Assembly: GCA_918807975.1 (NCBI GenBank)
Contig: OU964926.1
Span: 23,381,996 to 23,445,995 of the forward strand
Direction: 5' to 3'
Source of the DNA: Aplidium turbinatum
Lineage: Eukaryota; Chordata; Ascidiacea; Aplousobranchia; Polyclinidae
DNA length: 64,000 nt
The number at the start of each line of letters is the position of its first letter. Position 1 is the first letter of the stretch. Shown piece after piece: positions 53,701 through 61,172 of this stretch. Both the position numbers and the translations under genes were made by a program. Below the pieces are notes generated by a model that worked only from the letters and a program-made list of their open reading frames with translations, was not told the DNA's origin and ran no database searches.

Positions 53701-56700
53701 CAGATTGATGCTATTTAGAGAGAAACCTTAAACTAAGTGTTTCTTGGACAAAGCTCTTTGATACATATCAGCAAGTTAAAAGGTAAAGTATACTGGCTAG
53801 AATTCGAGCAACCAATGCCTCAACAGCAAGATAGACAGTGTAGTTATGAAATTTAACTTGCCATACAAGCTCAAATTGGTCAAAGGCAGCATAACGTTTC
53901 ATCTAATAACCACCTGCACCACGCATTATAAAAATAATGAGCAGTTGAGAATTTAGGGTCTGGGAATATAATGCAACTAAAAATTTACCAGATAAACTTT
54001 TTTAAGTCTGATGCTGAAGTGGCCATGTTTGCTTCAAAACAGCATTGCGAGAAGTCTATTTCATAGAACCGAAAATTTAAATCTCTGAGAGTGGGGGTAG
54101 TGCAATTTTCCTTATCTCAATATAGGTAACAAGCGTAACAGAAGCTTAAATCGTTTCGAAGAAAACAGAAGAATGTACCCGCCACAGCCACCACAAAGGC
54201 GATCTTGGACAGCCAAGCGCAGTTATGTGTATATCATTAACTGTTTGAAATAGGCGAAGTGATAAAACAAAAGGCTGAAAATTACATACCAGATTAAATG
54301 TCAACAGCTCCAAAAAACTAGACGCATAGCCCCAGGAATTAGATGATATCTTGATAAGATTTCTTCTTTTGTTCCAATTTTTATCGACCATGCAAGTAGA
54401 TAACGTGTTTCAACGCAAAAGTTATGTTAAAAAAGCAACTCCCAAAAAAGTTTTGCTGAAACGAAGCTGTGTTATATTTAGAAGACTTGATGTGCTAATA
54501 TTTGTTGTGGAGCATTACTAAAAATCTAAGGCAGAAAAACGTCTTGAAAATGTTCAAGATCATGGCGCTACCGTGACGTGTACGCAGTCATGTGTGACGA
54601 AAACCCCAGCATGACTACATAGATATTTTTGCGAAAAAAGTTATTTTCATCCAAGAAAGCGAATTTGACCAACTTAAAAGTTTGACCTTTAAAGAACACA
54701 AACAATAAAAGAAGTTGACGATTTCTGGGTACGTTTTGTTTCTGATGCTGGCTTCAATGCATGGCGGAAGAGAGACAACCTTGTTCGTTTGAAGTGCCAT
54801 GACGTCCGTAGACATCAAATCAATGTAAAAGAAGAATAATACGCTAAAAGAAAATTTACAGATCACATATGCGGTTTGTGTATGATATATTGTAGTTTAG
54901 CTGATCTCCTGTTTAAGCTATCAAATTCACCATAATTGCAAAACTGACACTTCGAATGGTTGCTGTAATGATGGCATAGAAATGAAGATGGTTCCATTTC
55001 GCATCATTAACGTAGAATAATGACATCAGTTTGGTTTTGAAAATACAAGCTCGTAAAAAAGTTGTATGTCAAAATATTTAATAAACTTCGACTGTAAATT
55101 GGAATAAGTTCGTGGGCAACACACAAGATGAAGAGTTAACCACTGCCTATAAACCATTCATATAACTGAGCGGTCTCCAATGAAATTGAACAACATGAAA
55201 TTGAACAACTCATCTTTCGTCGCTGAGTGCTTGGAAAAAACAGGCTTTCCTAACTTGGATGCAATATCGTTGGTGAGAGAAAGTGTTCAGTTGGCATAAC
55301 CTAATTATTATCACATTCTCTGCAGTCAACGTAATTATTTGCAAAATTTTGAAAGATTAAAGTCACAACACCCACACACTTCGTCGCCTTCAGGTGCCCC
55401 AACATACAGTAGAGTTGATATTGGGTCAATCTTTGCAAGACTTCGCTGGTTCAACGCAGATTTTTCGTTATTGCCACAACATTTTAAAACGATAGCACGG
55501 TCAATGACAAGCAAACGTGTATGAGGGCATTGGCCTAAAAGAAATGAGGTCACAAAGTGAGATAGTTATAAAAATAAGGGAGTTTCAAATGGTATAATAG
55601 TAACAATCGTATTCCATTAATATGTTGGTAAGTTAACGATCTTTTAAAATATATGATTTGTATATTTATCGCTTCCTAAGCTCCCACTTTTATGACATAA
55701 CCGAGTCATTGCGGACTGTTCAACAATTTGAAGGTGCTATCCCTCCTACGAGTGTGTTTCATGCTGGAAAGGTCGGACAGACAGTGCATTCTTATGACGT
55801 CAGAATTACTGGACAATGACACTCTAGGAACAAATGAGGTGTTAAGAACATGGGTTTTATAAAAAGTGGTTGTCATTTTTTTTTCAATAGTTTCTATGCA
55901 TCACAACGTTGTATGTACGTTGATGTGACTGGAAGAGCTATCTTGAAATCCTAAATAGTGCATTCCGCTTAGTTGTTGAGTTCTCCAACATGGGCCAGAC
56001 AATAAACCACACGCTTATGATACCAGCGGACCAGACTACAAATAGCCTTGTAGTGTACCCACTGGTTTAAGATTACAATAGGTACAGATAGAAAAGCATA
56101 GAAACATATCGAGTTTCAAAAGAGTTTTTAGTTTACACCTCCCTACTTCAAAGAAAGCGAACCCATTGTCTCTCACAAAGGGCTATGTGAGCATTTTGCC
56201 AGGTGATTATTTCATAAAATTGATCACTTTCAATTTGGCAAATACTGTACATTCTTCCACCCAAACTTTTAGATCAACGGCGACTATGTGTGAAAAGTAG
56301 AGAATATTAATTGATCAAATGTCAGCAACAATGATGTTAAAGATACTTCAAAATATATTCGTCACAACGTTGTTGGATGTAATATCAACGCAAAGAACAT
56401 GTTTTTATTTAGATTTTGTTATGGACGCTCTGATTGTGATGATGTGCTGCCGGCTGCATAGCAGAGTGGTGAGAGCTCAGGTTCGAAGTTCGAAAGGACG
56501 TTGGTTCGACACCGCTCAAGAGCATGTGTTTTTGACAGGACTCTTCAAGACATGACAAAAGGTGGACACGAAGATTGGCTTCCTTACTTTAAACCTTCAC
56601 CTATCGCGTGCGCAGCTGTTTGAGGCTATCAACAGAATGTGGAAGCATTTTCCAATGACTCGCATTGGAGACAACTAAATTGCACAAGTGGTGAGCTGGT

Positions 56701-59700
56701 ATTGCCAGAACCGAGTCTCGCACCGCACAATCTCACAAGAATGGCTTCGCCTTGATGGCAAATCCTGATTCCAGATTTCATGACAATGATGAGAAACGAA
56801 ACGCTTCTTAATAAACAAAAGCCATTGTTATAGATTATGAGCGACTACGTTATTTCAAACTACAAATTTGTTTAAAAACTATAGTTGACTTAATTTTGAA
56901 GCAATTTCATGACTAAGCACACGTAGTGATACAGAAATGATATGTTTCTATAGGTAATTTAACGTTAGTCGATAGTGATTCATTGAAAAACAGTTCAATT
57001 GGAGGGGTCAAGGTTATCTTAATGTTTCCAGGTTATAGATTCGCTGATGGCAGATATGATAACACTTATGGATGACTGCCGCAGTAACATCGCAGATAAA
57101 ACAATCGCTTAAATTAACTACCATATTGGAAAAGCAAACAATTGCGCCGACACATAACATTGGAGAAGAAACCACAACAGGGAGACATCTGCCAGAATGA
57201 CGACAAAGATTGAGATAAGGACGTAGCGTGAAAAAGATTAAAAACATCTGTTTCTTTCCACAAATTTTGTTTGAATGCTAGTGTGTTGTTAACTTGTGCA
57301 AAAATGCATTAATTATTACCATAAATATTATGTGAACACACACAGGAAAAAAAGAAAAAAAACACACAGCAACACTGAGTGCAAATCTTAAGAAAAGCAA
57401 CAGATTTTAAAAAAATCATTGTGGATATGATAGATCTACTCGACAAAGACAGTAGTAGCCAAACCAAGCACATTCTACACCAAGTTTAATTCGGCAATAT
57501 TTTATTGCTGTCGTTATTCAATACATTGCATGAAAGTAATGTTTTACTTTGAATTTAAAGCTTTAACGGTCTTAGCAGTCGACCAAAATAGCAAAAAATG
57601 ATTTACACCGCACCTTACAAAAAGGCGAGCTCCACCGGCAACCTCCAAAATTATTGCATGGCCTAAATTCGTATTTATAACCAAGTGAAGTATGAGGCAC
57701 GTATTGTAAATTACATTATCAAGGCAATATTAGTAACGCAACAACAGACAAACTAACCTAACATTTCTATAGCGACAAAAATGAGTAGGATATTCACGCT
57801 TGCTGCATTTTACAAGCTACGAAGCGGAAAATGAAATCAATTACCAAAATCATAGCAAGTTAATTAAAAGGGCAGATATCATGCAATATGACCTCTTAAT
57901 AGTCAATGGGAAAAAAATCCTGTCCAGCTCAGACTATTTGCAATAGTTTAGTGAAATCAATAACAGAACAAGGCAAACAAAACTTATTTCACCACAATAC
58001 TCGAAAAACATGTCACAACGACACCACGCAAGTGAAGCCATCGATTGTAGGAACTTGTGACATGTAAAAGTGGAAATGACAAGCAAAAATCTTTTGTATA
58101 GCCACAGGCTAGATAAACCATAAGTTCATATTTATGGTAATACGAAAAGAGACCAGAAAAACACGAAACTCTCTGCAAGTTTCCGTGACTAATCTTAGGC
58201 AATTTAGCTTTAAAAACAAAGTAATGATGCATAGCATTTGTTCAGGAACGCCAAAAAAATTTTCGTGCTGCCATTAAAGACTCAACATCTTTAATTCAAA
58301 GATTTTTTTAAAAAGCACATAAAAATATTGAAAAGCGTTTGTTGCCATATGGTGAGCTTCCTAAAACATTGTTTGGACTTTAGACAGCTCGATGCACGAG
58401 CGGTGTTTCTTGCAATAAGAGCCAGATCCATAGGTCCTGCTGCAAGTAGATTGAATAGATGAATGCTTGACTGCTGACGTGGCCATGATTGAAAGATGTC
58501 GTCGTAACGTGACTTTGGTTAGCAAGAGGTGGTAAATATCGGATAAAATGCATAATGCTGAGGAAGTTATCTAATCGTTATTTGAACAAAACATCAGGCT
58601 GGCGAACCGTGAAGACTAAAAGTATGAGCTCACTTGCATTTGTGCAAGATTTTTGAGGCAAAGTGCGGCGGGTACAGGGTAGTAGCCATAAAATTTTCTT
58701 TTAAGATAACTTTTATATTTAACATCTGCAAACTTTGCCATTGGAGTGGCTGCGTTTCGTTGTACTTGCAATTTCTTGCAAGTCATATCTATCACTCTGC
58801 TTTCAGGAGTACATTTAACCTTAAACCGAGATTCAGTTTGGTTTCACCTCGGCGCTTGTTAAAAGCATCACAGAACAAACAAAATTTTTGTATCGTATCG
58901 CAGAAAAATTGTTGGAATTCCCCTGCGAGTGCTTGTTTTGTTAAGTCGTGCCGCAGCAATCGCTACCAAACGACGTAAATATTGTTTGAAAGTGTTGGCA
59001 TTACAGTGAATTCAAACGTGATGTTTAGAAACCCTGAAATTATAAACAAAGTCTTCCCACACAAAAGAAACAGTAACAACTGAAGAATAGTTTTTGTCTT
59101 GTGGTACAAAACGATCAAATTAGAGTTTCAGATTATTCATTCATAAGAGATAAGATGAATCCATGCAAGTTAAAAACACGACTTCTATTTTGAAGGCTCG
59201 AGATACAGGATAATGATTTGTCCATTGTCTGAATAAAGTAAACATTCTGCAACAAATCATTCTGACAAGCTATGAATAAATTGCAAGTGATAGTAACATC
59301 AAGAGCATACCATTGCAGTAGTTTAAAACCCACTCGCTCATCGCAGAAAACAGAGAAGACGCAAGAAAATGTAGAAAAGGCAAGTTGAGGAGGAAAGCAG
59401 CAAGGTGGAATTGACAAGAACGGACGAGTTAGACAGATCGATGTAGAGGCAGGGTGTGAAGATTGCACACTTGGAGGTGAATCCACCATCCTCGGTAACG
59501 GGGTCATCACCGGATTAAAACTGGACTACTGTTACTCAAGTCAATGCAACCAATAAGTCAATAAACCAGCAAATGGTTAATGACAATGCTGCTCATCATC
59601 TTACAATTCAGATGAACCCAACAACACCTTGAAATCGCTCATGTATCTGTCCCAACACATGACCCTCAAGTTAACCTGACCTCAGCAAACAAGAGACTAA

Positions 59701-61172
59701 TCGAAGGTAACACAAGGATTTTGCAGTAATTACGTTACGTAGTAATTTTCTGCCTCGGTTAAAAACATGAAGTTTTAGCAAAGGTTATGTACTGAATAAG
59801 TAAAACCAACTGACAGTGAAATATGACGCCCTTAAGCATTTCCTGCTTTGGGTTTGTACATTTAATGTTTTTTTGATTATTGCATCATGAATCTGCTTAA
59901 TAAATACTGACGTGGCATTGCAACATTTTTGACTTTTTCCATTGAGACATTGCAGCAAATATAAGGTACACGATTCGCATTGATGGTAAAAGGATAGCTG
60001 TTACAATATACTCTTACGATACGCAAGAGAATTGGCAACCCTAAATGCACAATTTTTTTAAACCGGTCTCTTTTGGTTGATGCGGTTCTTTGCAGAAAAC
60101 AAAAGTCTTGAACGACAAACTGATTTTTTTTCTTCGGATCTAAATAAAGAGCAAAAGCATTTGACAAACCTTTCTTTGATTTCGCTCCTATCTTCAACTT
60201 GGAAGGCCACGAGATTTGGGTGTTGGACTCTGACATCACCTGCAGGGAAATTGGTAAAAGGATAAATACAACAGTCACAATAAGGTATGGGTTAGGGTTA
60301 TAGGTTAGCTATAGGTTAGTTAGTTATAGGTTAGGTTATTAGGTTAGGGTTAGCTACTCCGACAAAACCTTTGACTATAAACCCCAGTAAAGAGTGAAAC
60401 AGGCTGTAGAGGATATAGGAACTGAATTTGATGTAAGTTGCTCTGCTTGGCATTGAGCACTTTTGTAGTTTTTTGTTGTTTGTCGTATCCAGGCTTACAC
60501 CTGGTGGTTGAAGATTTAAGTTAAGTGGACGGGAAGGCAAAGAAGCCAATCTTCGTGTCCACCTTAAGGCATGCCTTTAAGTGTCCTGCCAAAGACACAG
60601 CCGCATGCTCTTGAGCGGTGTCGAACCGGCGCCCTTTCGAACGTCGTTCCAGGGCTCTTACAACTCAGCTATGCAGCCGAGACTTTTGTAGTGTTAACCC
60701 CTTAGCTACGTCATTTTGAAAGCATTGAAGGATTAATCTTGTCCCAAGCACTGAGCTAGTTGAGCATTCTCTTTTGATACTACGATCTGGTTACTACGGA
60801 CCTACAAAAAATTAATGTCGGTTATTCTTTGAAAATTATTGCAATACCAAGTATCTGTGCATATTCTTCAGGACCTTCTCATGATCCCTACTCCCTAGTA
60901 AAGGGTGAAACAGGCTGTAGAGGTGATTAGAAAATAGTAACTGAATTTTATATAATACAAATTAACACTGAAAATGAGATATTAAATTTCTTGCATTACT
61001 TTCCCAGCAGTATTGGGCATGTTAAAGTTTAAGTATTTATGAAATAAATCTAATTTTACTTTCGTATATCATCGCATACGACATTGAGATAGCAATGAAA
61101 ACATTATGAACATCAAAATTCGAACCTTGGCAAAGAATTCTTCTCCACTTTGTCCTGTTCCATTTGCAGCCG
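29493..61172 (-). CDS. BICC1: Bicaudal-C (BICC1), 22 exons, N-terminus outside the window
   Basis: The exons (listed individually) join to 1,117 codons including the TGA stop, every junction in phase with GT-AG sites. In protein order: the first KH region (SWPSKLKIGAKSKK, DPHIKVSGK); a KH with intact GKGG (HSHVIGKGGNNIKRVMEETG, CHIHFPDSN); the KH-like spacer (SPPIQHIVQTYNISVQFKQR); a third KH (YMLGRNAINVNQIMQKTGAQ) ending GCLPLVLMFDM; a long Ser/Pro/Gln-rich linker with one 192-codon exon; a SAM domain (LHDLLSHLNLQRYSEVFSNQ, VDLQTFLTLTESDL); and a C-terminus ending SGRW. Bicaudal-C binds target mRNAs through KH domains and polymerises through SAM to control translation, with roles in embryonic patterning and renal and ciliary biology. 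The human protein is about 974 residues, so this one is longer, mainly in the linker. Confidence 0.95.
30015..30114 (-). CDS. BICC1: BICC1 exon U, second half of SAM
   Basis: Encodes VDLQTFLTLTESDLTELGIK, then AFGPRKKILLAIE, the SAM surface used for polymerisation in Bicc1. Acceptor cctcacag, donor GAAA|gtacgt. Confidence 0.95.
30151..30351 (-). mobile_element. tRNA-derived SINE, copy 2
   Basis: The full set of family landmarks (B box gttcgacacc, A box agccgagtgg on the minus strand) lies in the intron splitting the SAM domain. A second, tail-only fragment follows at 30390-30437. Confidence 0.72.
30473..30735 (-). CDS. BICC1: BICC1 exon T, first half of SAM
   Basis: Encodes a Pro/Asn-rich start, then VELHDLLSHLNLQRYSEVFS NQE in the SAM fold (human LPELFSKLGLGKYTDVFQQQE). 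Acceptor ttttttag, donor GAA|gtaagc. Confidence 0.95.
31336..31528 (-). CDS. BICC1: BICC1 exon S, pre-SAM linker
   Basis: Encodes RDDVTLPEDTESSESNHLAS, then SALSAWREKNSHNLSLHSKD. Acceptor catgcag, donor ACAT|gtaagt. Phase fits both neighbours. Confidence 0.82.
32012..32203 (-). CDS. BICC1: BICC1 exon R, conserved linker motif
   Basis: Encodes AESNYEAMRQKAYEAMQNNP, then IRKPTNIWFGQGFSRSMPSH, which aligns with human VRTPTNTWSGLGFSKSMP. Acceptor gcttccag, donor GAG|gtggga. Confidence 0.92.
32591..32702 (-). CDS. BICC1: BICC1 exon Q, linker
   Basis: Encodes SFDMRDPDRHGDDYFKGSSP, then PPPGFDRFPLPAQSPL. Acceptor ctttgtcag, donor TTG|gtaggt. Confidence 0.82.
32814..32910 (-). repeat. Decayed SINE fragment
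   Basis: tctaccttcgagaatgtcca, then gccaaagatacagccgcatg and agcggtgtcaaac follow the middle and head of the SINE family with many differences. Confidence 0.5.
33366..33537 (-). CDS. BICC1: BICC1 exon P, linker
   Basis: Encodes LNKLPGKIMKSPSSSASSTD, then LQAALRNLHNSPSRAQFLHP. Acceptor cttttcag, donor AAGG|gtgaaa. Confidence 0.82.
33776..33880 (+). repeat. Penelope-like relic with decayed hammerhead core
   Basis: TTGATGAATTCAGTCGTGCT followed by GACTGACAAAACGTCGG parallels the better core at 37846-37881. The GAAA box reads CAAAAC here. Confidence 0.45.
33927..34019 (-). CDS. BICC1: BICC1 exon O, linker
   Basis: Encodes GPMSLHSTPPGSDRNSPLSA, then MDYQVLSPDN. Acceptor ttttgacag, donor AATG|gtaggt. 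Confidence 0.82.
34186..34273. mobile_element. Palindromic MITE, TA target duplication
   Basis: CCCAGACAGCAAATTGACC at one end and GGTTGATTTTCTGTATGCG at the other surround the family core (tttacattgatttaacgtcc ... ttgaatcaatgtaa). TA flanks both ends (34184-34185 and 34274-34275). Confidence 0.65.
34716..34797 (-). CDS. BICC1: BICC1 exon N, linker
   Basis: Encodes NRLQRHSIADGVDAPTRKFL then EVANNHK between aaccacag and AAAA|gtaagg. Its phase is needed to connect exons M and O. Confidence 0.8.
35670..36245 (-). CDS. BICC1: BICC1 exon M, 576-nt Gln-rich linker
   Basis: This is a 192-codon exon, phase 0 at both ends, starting ATVAALHVQQQQQ. It includes two Gln/His-rich tracts, the segment PLRITQQFIHENNLSKRSNQ and NVRNLQRHLMAVQSQM near the end. 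Acceptor cactgcag, donor GCT|gtgagt. It accounts for much of the extra length compared with human. Confidence 0.85.
37025..37179 (-). CDS. BICC1: BICC1 exon L, linker
   Basis: Encodes IIPPNGVALVNGAMNPLSRS, then SPMPSPSQSPFPISQQ. Acceptor gcttttag, donor CAA|gtaagt. Low complexity; supported by phase and splice sites. Confidence 0.8.
37645..37965 (+). repeat. Penelope-like relic nested within another
   Basis: An outer relic (agcactgaagatgaaaacag ... ttttgaaacgtttgctgaac, then tattgggcgctt) also occurs at 44594-44672. Between a first and second tattgggcgctt lies an inner unit bounded by inverted repeats (about 37748-37782 and 37930-37965, actggtgcaaatt against aatttgcaccagt) that holds the hammerhead-like core at 37846-37881. 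Confidence 0.6.
37846..37881 (+). ncRNA. Hammerhead-like core, second family
   Basis: CTGAAGA (37846-37852), then a possible stem II GTCA/TGAC (37854-37857 with 37870-37873) and GAAACGTC (37874-37881). Core bases of the CTGANGA and GAAA boxes are present, but an extra base next to stem II and a very short stem III make activity uncertain. Confidence 0.5.
38054..38252 (-). CDS. BICC1: BICC1 exon K, start of linker
   Basis: Encodes SVIVKSVEKNIFNMFEARRR (human SVIVKSVERNALNMYEARK), then a Ser/Pro-rich stretch. Acceptor aattgcag, donor ATAA|gtaagt. Confidence 0.92.
39835..39960 (+). repeat. Penelope-like relic
   Basis: TTCTGAAGATGCGCATTGCC, then GGTGCTCAGAACGTCAGTG has the CTGAAGA...GAAC-GTC layout of the other relics. 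The block gcagaaacatag...gtttcactgac upstream (39815-39850) is inverted relative to gtcagtgaagc...tttctgc downstream, so the core sits inside an inverted repeat. Confidence 0.45.
40297..40437 (-). CDS. BICC1: BICC1 exon J
   Basis: Encodes GCLPLVLMFDMKQEEGTNND, then HLMESLDVFISIKQKPKQPS, a strongly conserved post-KH segment. Acceptor gttccaccag, donor AAG|gtagtg. Confidence 0.95.
40893..40988 (-). CDS. BICC1: BICC1 exon I, KH3 end
   Basis: Encodes ITFPDPNCVPKKSTIFITGN, then VEQVVHARRRLM. Acceptor cttcttcag, donor ATG|gtaggt. Confidence 0.93.
42074..42195 (-). repeat. Inverted repeat enclosing a hammerhead-like core
   Basis: The 46-bp arms at 42074-42119 and 42150-42195 (agttattactatctgaa ... 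ttcagatagtaataac) enclose a loop. On the minus strand, loop and arm read CTGATGATCCGTTTGAGGTG followed by AAACAGG (42138 to 42112), a hammerhead-like CTGATGA...GAAAC. Related gtgaaacaggctgt blocks lie at 60398 and 60904. Confidence 0.55.
42286..42345 (-). repeat. Penelope-like 3' end fragment (uninterrupted)
   Basis: ttttttaaaccataaatagac followed by ataactaagcaacaaca matches the sequence interrupted by the hAT at 46072-46779, giving a paralogous empty site. Confidence 0.6.
42561..42665 (-). CDS. BICC1: BICC1 exon H, KH3
   Basis: Encodes VRVTSQMEVAPQQHSYMLGR, then NAINVNQIMQKTGAQ. The GXXG loop reads GRNA instead of the vertebrate GRNG. Acceptor cttcctcag, donor CAG|gtattg. Confidence 0.93.
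43414..43455 (-). CDS. BICC1: BICC1 exon G, 42-nt microexon
   Basis: Encodes EGTMKLMQITGGQA between atcatag and GCG|gtgagt. EGT aligns with the human KEGTAMLLEHL. A ggag alternative acceptor three bases downstream would drop the Glu. Confidence 0.85.
43908..44096 (-). CDS. BICC1: BICC1 exon F, KH-like spacer
   Basis: Encodes ELLPIVLTFDLSMSGTIPDP, then SPPIQHIVQTYNISVQFKQR and the helix to NVSGLV. Acceptor ttttacag, donor GTG|gtaagt. Confidence 0.95.
44419..44472 (-). CDS. BICC1: BICC1 exon E, 54 nt
   Basis: Encodes VSIAGLPVGVESARSKIR between gtttag and AGG|gtgagt, matching the human VSIAGQPAGVESARVRIR. Confidence 0.93.
44594..44672 (+). repeat. Penelope-like relic
   Basis: agcactgaagatgaaaacag, tgtttgttgaacatgag and attttgggctctt match 37645-37715. 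Confidence 0.5.
44704..45021. repeat. 53-bp direct repeats flanking a minisatellite
   Basis: gtttctcaagttcattacac ... (44704-44757) is repeated at 44968-45021 with few changes. Between them lie an inverted family C fragment and five degenerate units of about 16 bp (CCGGACAATTGCCCC-like) at 44815-44897. Confidence 0.65.
46072..46779. mobile_element. Outer hAT-like non-autonomous element
   Basis: The termini are CAGTGGCGTAGCTAGG and CTAGCTACGCCACTG, with perfect 8-bp duplications aaacagac (46064-46071 and 46780-46787). There is no transposase ORF. It is itself interrupted at 46197-46636. Confidence 0.85.
46197..46636. mobile_element. Inner hAT-like element nested in the outer one
   Basis: The termini are CAGTAGCGTAGCCAGG and CTTGGCTACGCCACTG. 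The flanks are ttttgaat (46189-46196) and ttttgaac (46637-46644), an 8-bp duplication with one mismatch. Its ends resemble those of the outer element, so the two are related families. Confidence 0.8.
47026..47120 (-). CDS. BICC1: BICC1 exon D, KH2
   Basis: The acceptor is accatcag and the donor CAA|gtaaga. It encodes GGNNIKRVMEETGCHIHFPD then NSPAEKSNQ. The GKGG loop is split across the exon C/D junction. Confidence 0.95.
47201..47287. mobile_element. Palindromic MITE, best copy, TA target duplication
   Basis: CCCAGACAGCAAAATCC ... GGGTTTGCTGTCTGAG is a near-complete 87-bp palindrome with core CAACGTCTGCAGACGCTG, flanked by TA at 47199-47200 and 47288-47289. It lies 80 bp upstream of the BICC1 KH2 exon. 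Confidence 0.75.
47420..47540 (+). repeat. Second tRNA-like repeat
   Basis: ggctcaatgg near 47413 and ccatcgagcc near 47503 are complementary except one base, and gggtttgattccc resembles a B box. This looks like a tRNA-derived head with a duplicated ggtcgcctc block inside. It is not a plausible functional tRNA gene. Confidence 0.4.
47800..48090. mobile_element. SINE copy 3 head-to-head with a second SINE head
   Basis: 47800-47980 is a minus-strand SINE. From about 47981 a plus-strand copy starts, with gttcgaaaggacgcggtttcgacacc and then aagtggaca. The two heads face each other. Confidence 0.6.
48247..48390 (-). CDS. BICC1: BICC1 exon C, KH1 end and KH2 start
   Basis: The acceptor is ttattgcag and the donor AAAG|gtagga. 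It encodes PHIKVSGKQENVKKAKALVM, then VTLKMDVSHTEHSHVIGK, the first half of the GXXG loop. Confidence 0.93.
48894..48958. mobile_element. Palindromic MITE, partial
   Basis: ccagacagaaaaatccgtca, then tttacattgattcaacgtct and ttttgctgtctgg. Part of the second arm is missing. Confidence 0.6.
49860..49924. mobile_element. Palindromic MITE, partial
   Basis: caggcagcaaatcagtcg, tttttacattg and taatttgctgtccgag keep both termini but little of the centre. Confidence 0.55.
51621..52001 (+). repeat. Tandem duplication, ~190 bp unit
   Basis: The unit 51621-51809 is repeated at 51810-52001 with only a few differences (T-tract length and a few substitutions). The period is about 189-193 bp. It shows no coding or transposon hallmarks. 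Confidence 0.85.
56450..56605 (+). mobile_element. tRNA-derived SINE, copy 4
   Basis: This plus-strand copy starts ccggctgcatagcagagtgg, then ggttcgacaccgctcaagag and ggtggacacgaagattggct. The tail is partly lost. Confidence 0.68.
59397..59537 (+). repeat. Dispersed repeat, family C, copy 2
   Basis: Matches 27463-27623 throughout (gcagcaaggtg, agacagatcgatgt, atcaccggattaaaactgga), ending in ctactgttactc. Confidence 0.55.
60170..60239 (-). CDS. BICC1: BICC1 exon B
   Basis: The acceptor is ccctgcag and the donor AAAG|gtttgt. It encodes VMSESNTQISWPSKLKIGAK then SKK, nearly identical to vertebrate Bicc1. Confidence 0.9.
60283..60353 (+). repeat. Degenerate telomere-like tract
   Basis: gggttagggttataggttag and the following ~50 bases are variations on TTAGGG/TTAGG. 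They lie about 45 bp beyond the boundary of BICC1 exon B. Confidence 0.65.
60469..60681 (-). mobile_element. tRNA-derived SINE, copy 5
   Basis: This full-length minus-strand copy has an A-rich tail (aacaacaaaaaa on the minus strand) and a perfect 10-bp duplication acttttgtag at 60459-60468 and 60682-60691. The B box GGTTCGACACC is intact. Confidence 0.78.
60870..60960 (+). repeat. Penelope-like relic with decayed hammerhead core
   Basis: CTCATGATCCC at 60878, then AAAGGGTGAAACAGGCTGT gives CTNATGA, a CCC/GGG stem and GAAAC. A shorter copy (gagtgaaacaggctgtagag) lies at 60393-60415. Confidence 0.5.
61126..61172 (-). CDS. BICC1: BICC1 exon A (first recognised)
   Basis: The acceptor is gttttag and the donor CCAAG|gttcga. 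It encodes AANGTGQSGEEFFAK, matching the human segment ending GRSGEDFFQK before the first KH region. It begins two bases into a codon, so at least one upstream exon exists. Confidence 0.82.

Larger units (their letters stand above)
48391..60169 (-). other. BICC1: BICC1 11.8 kb intron
   Basis: This is the largest intron here. Recognised contents are palindromic MITE copies (48894, 49860, core near 54795), a tandem duplication (51621-52001), a SINE (56450) and a family C repeat (59397). The stretches 49930-51620, 52002-54790 and 56610-59390 show nothing recognisable on either strand. Confidence 0.6.
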
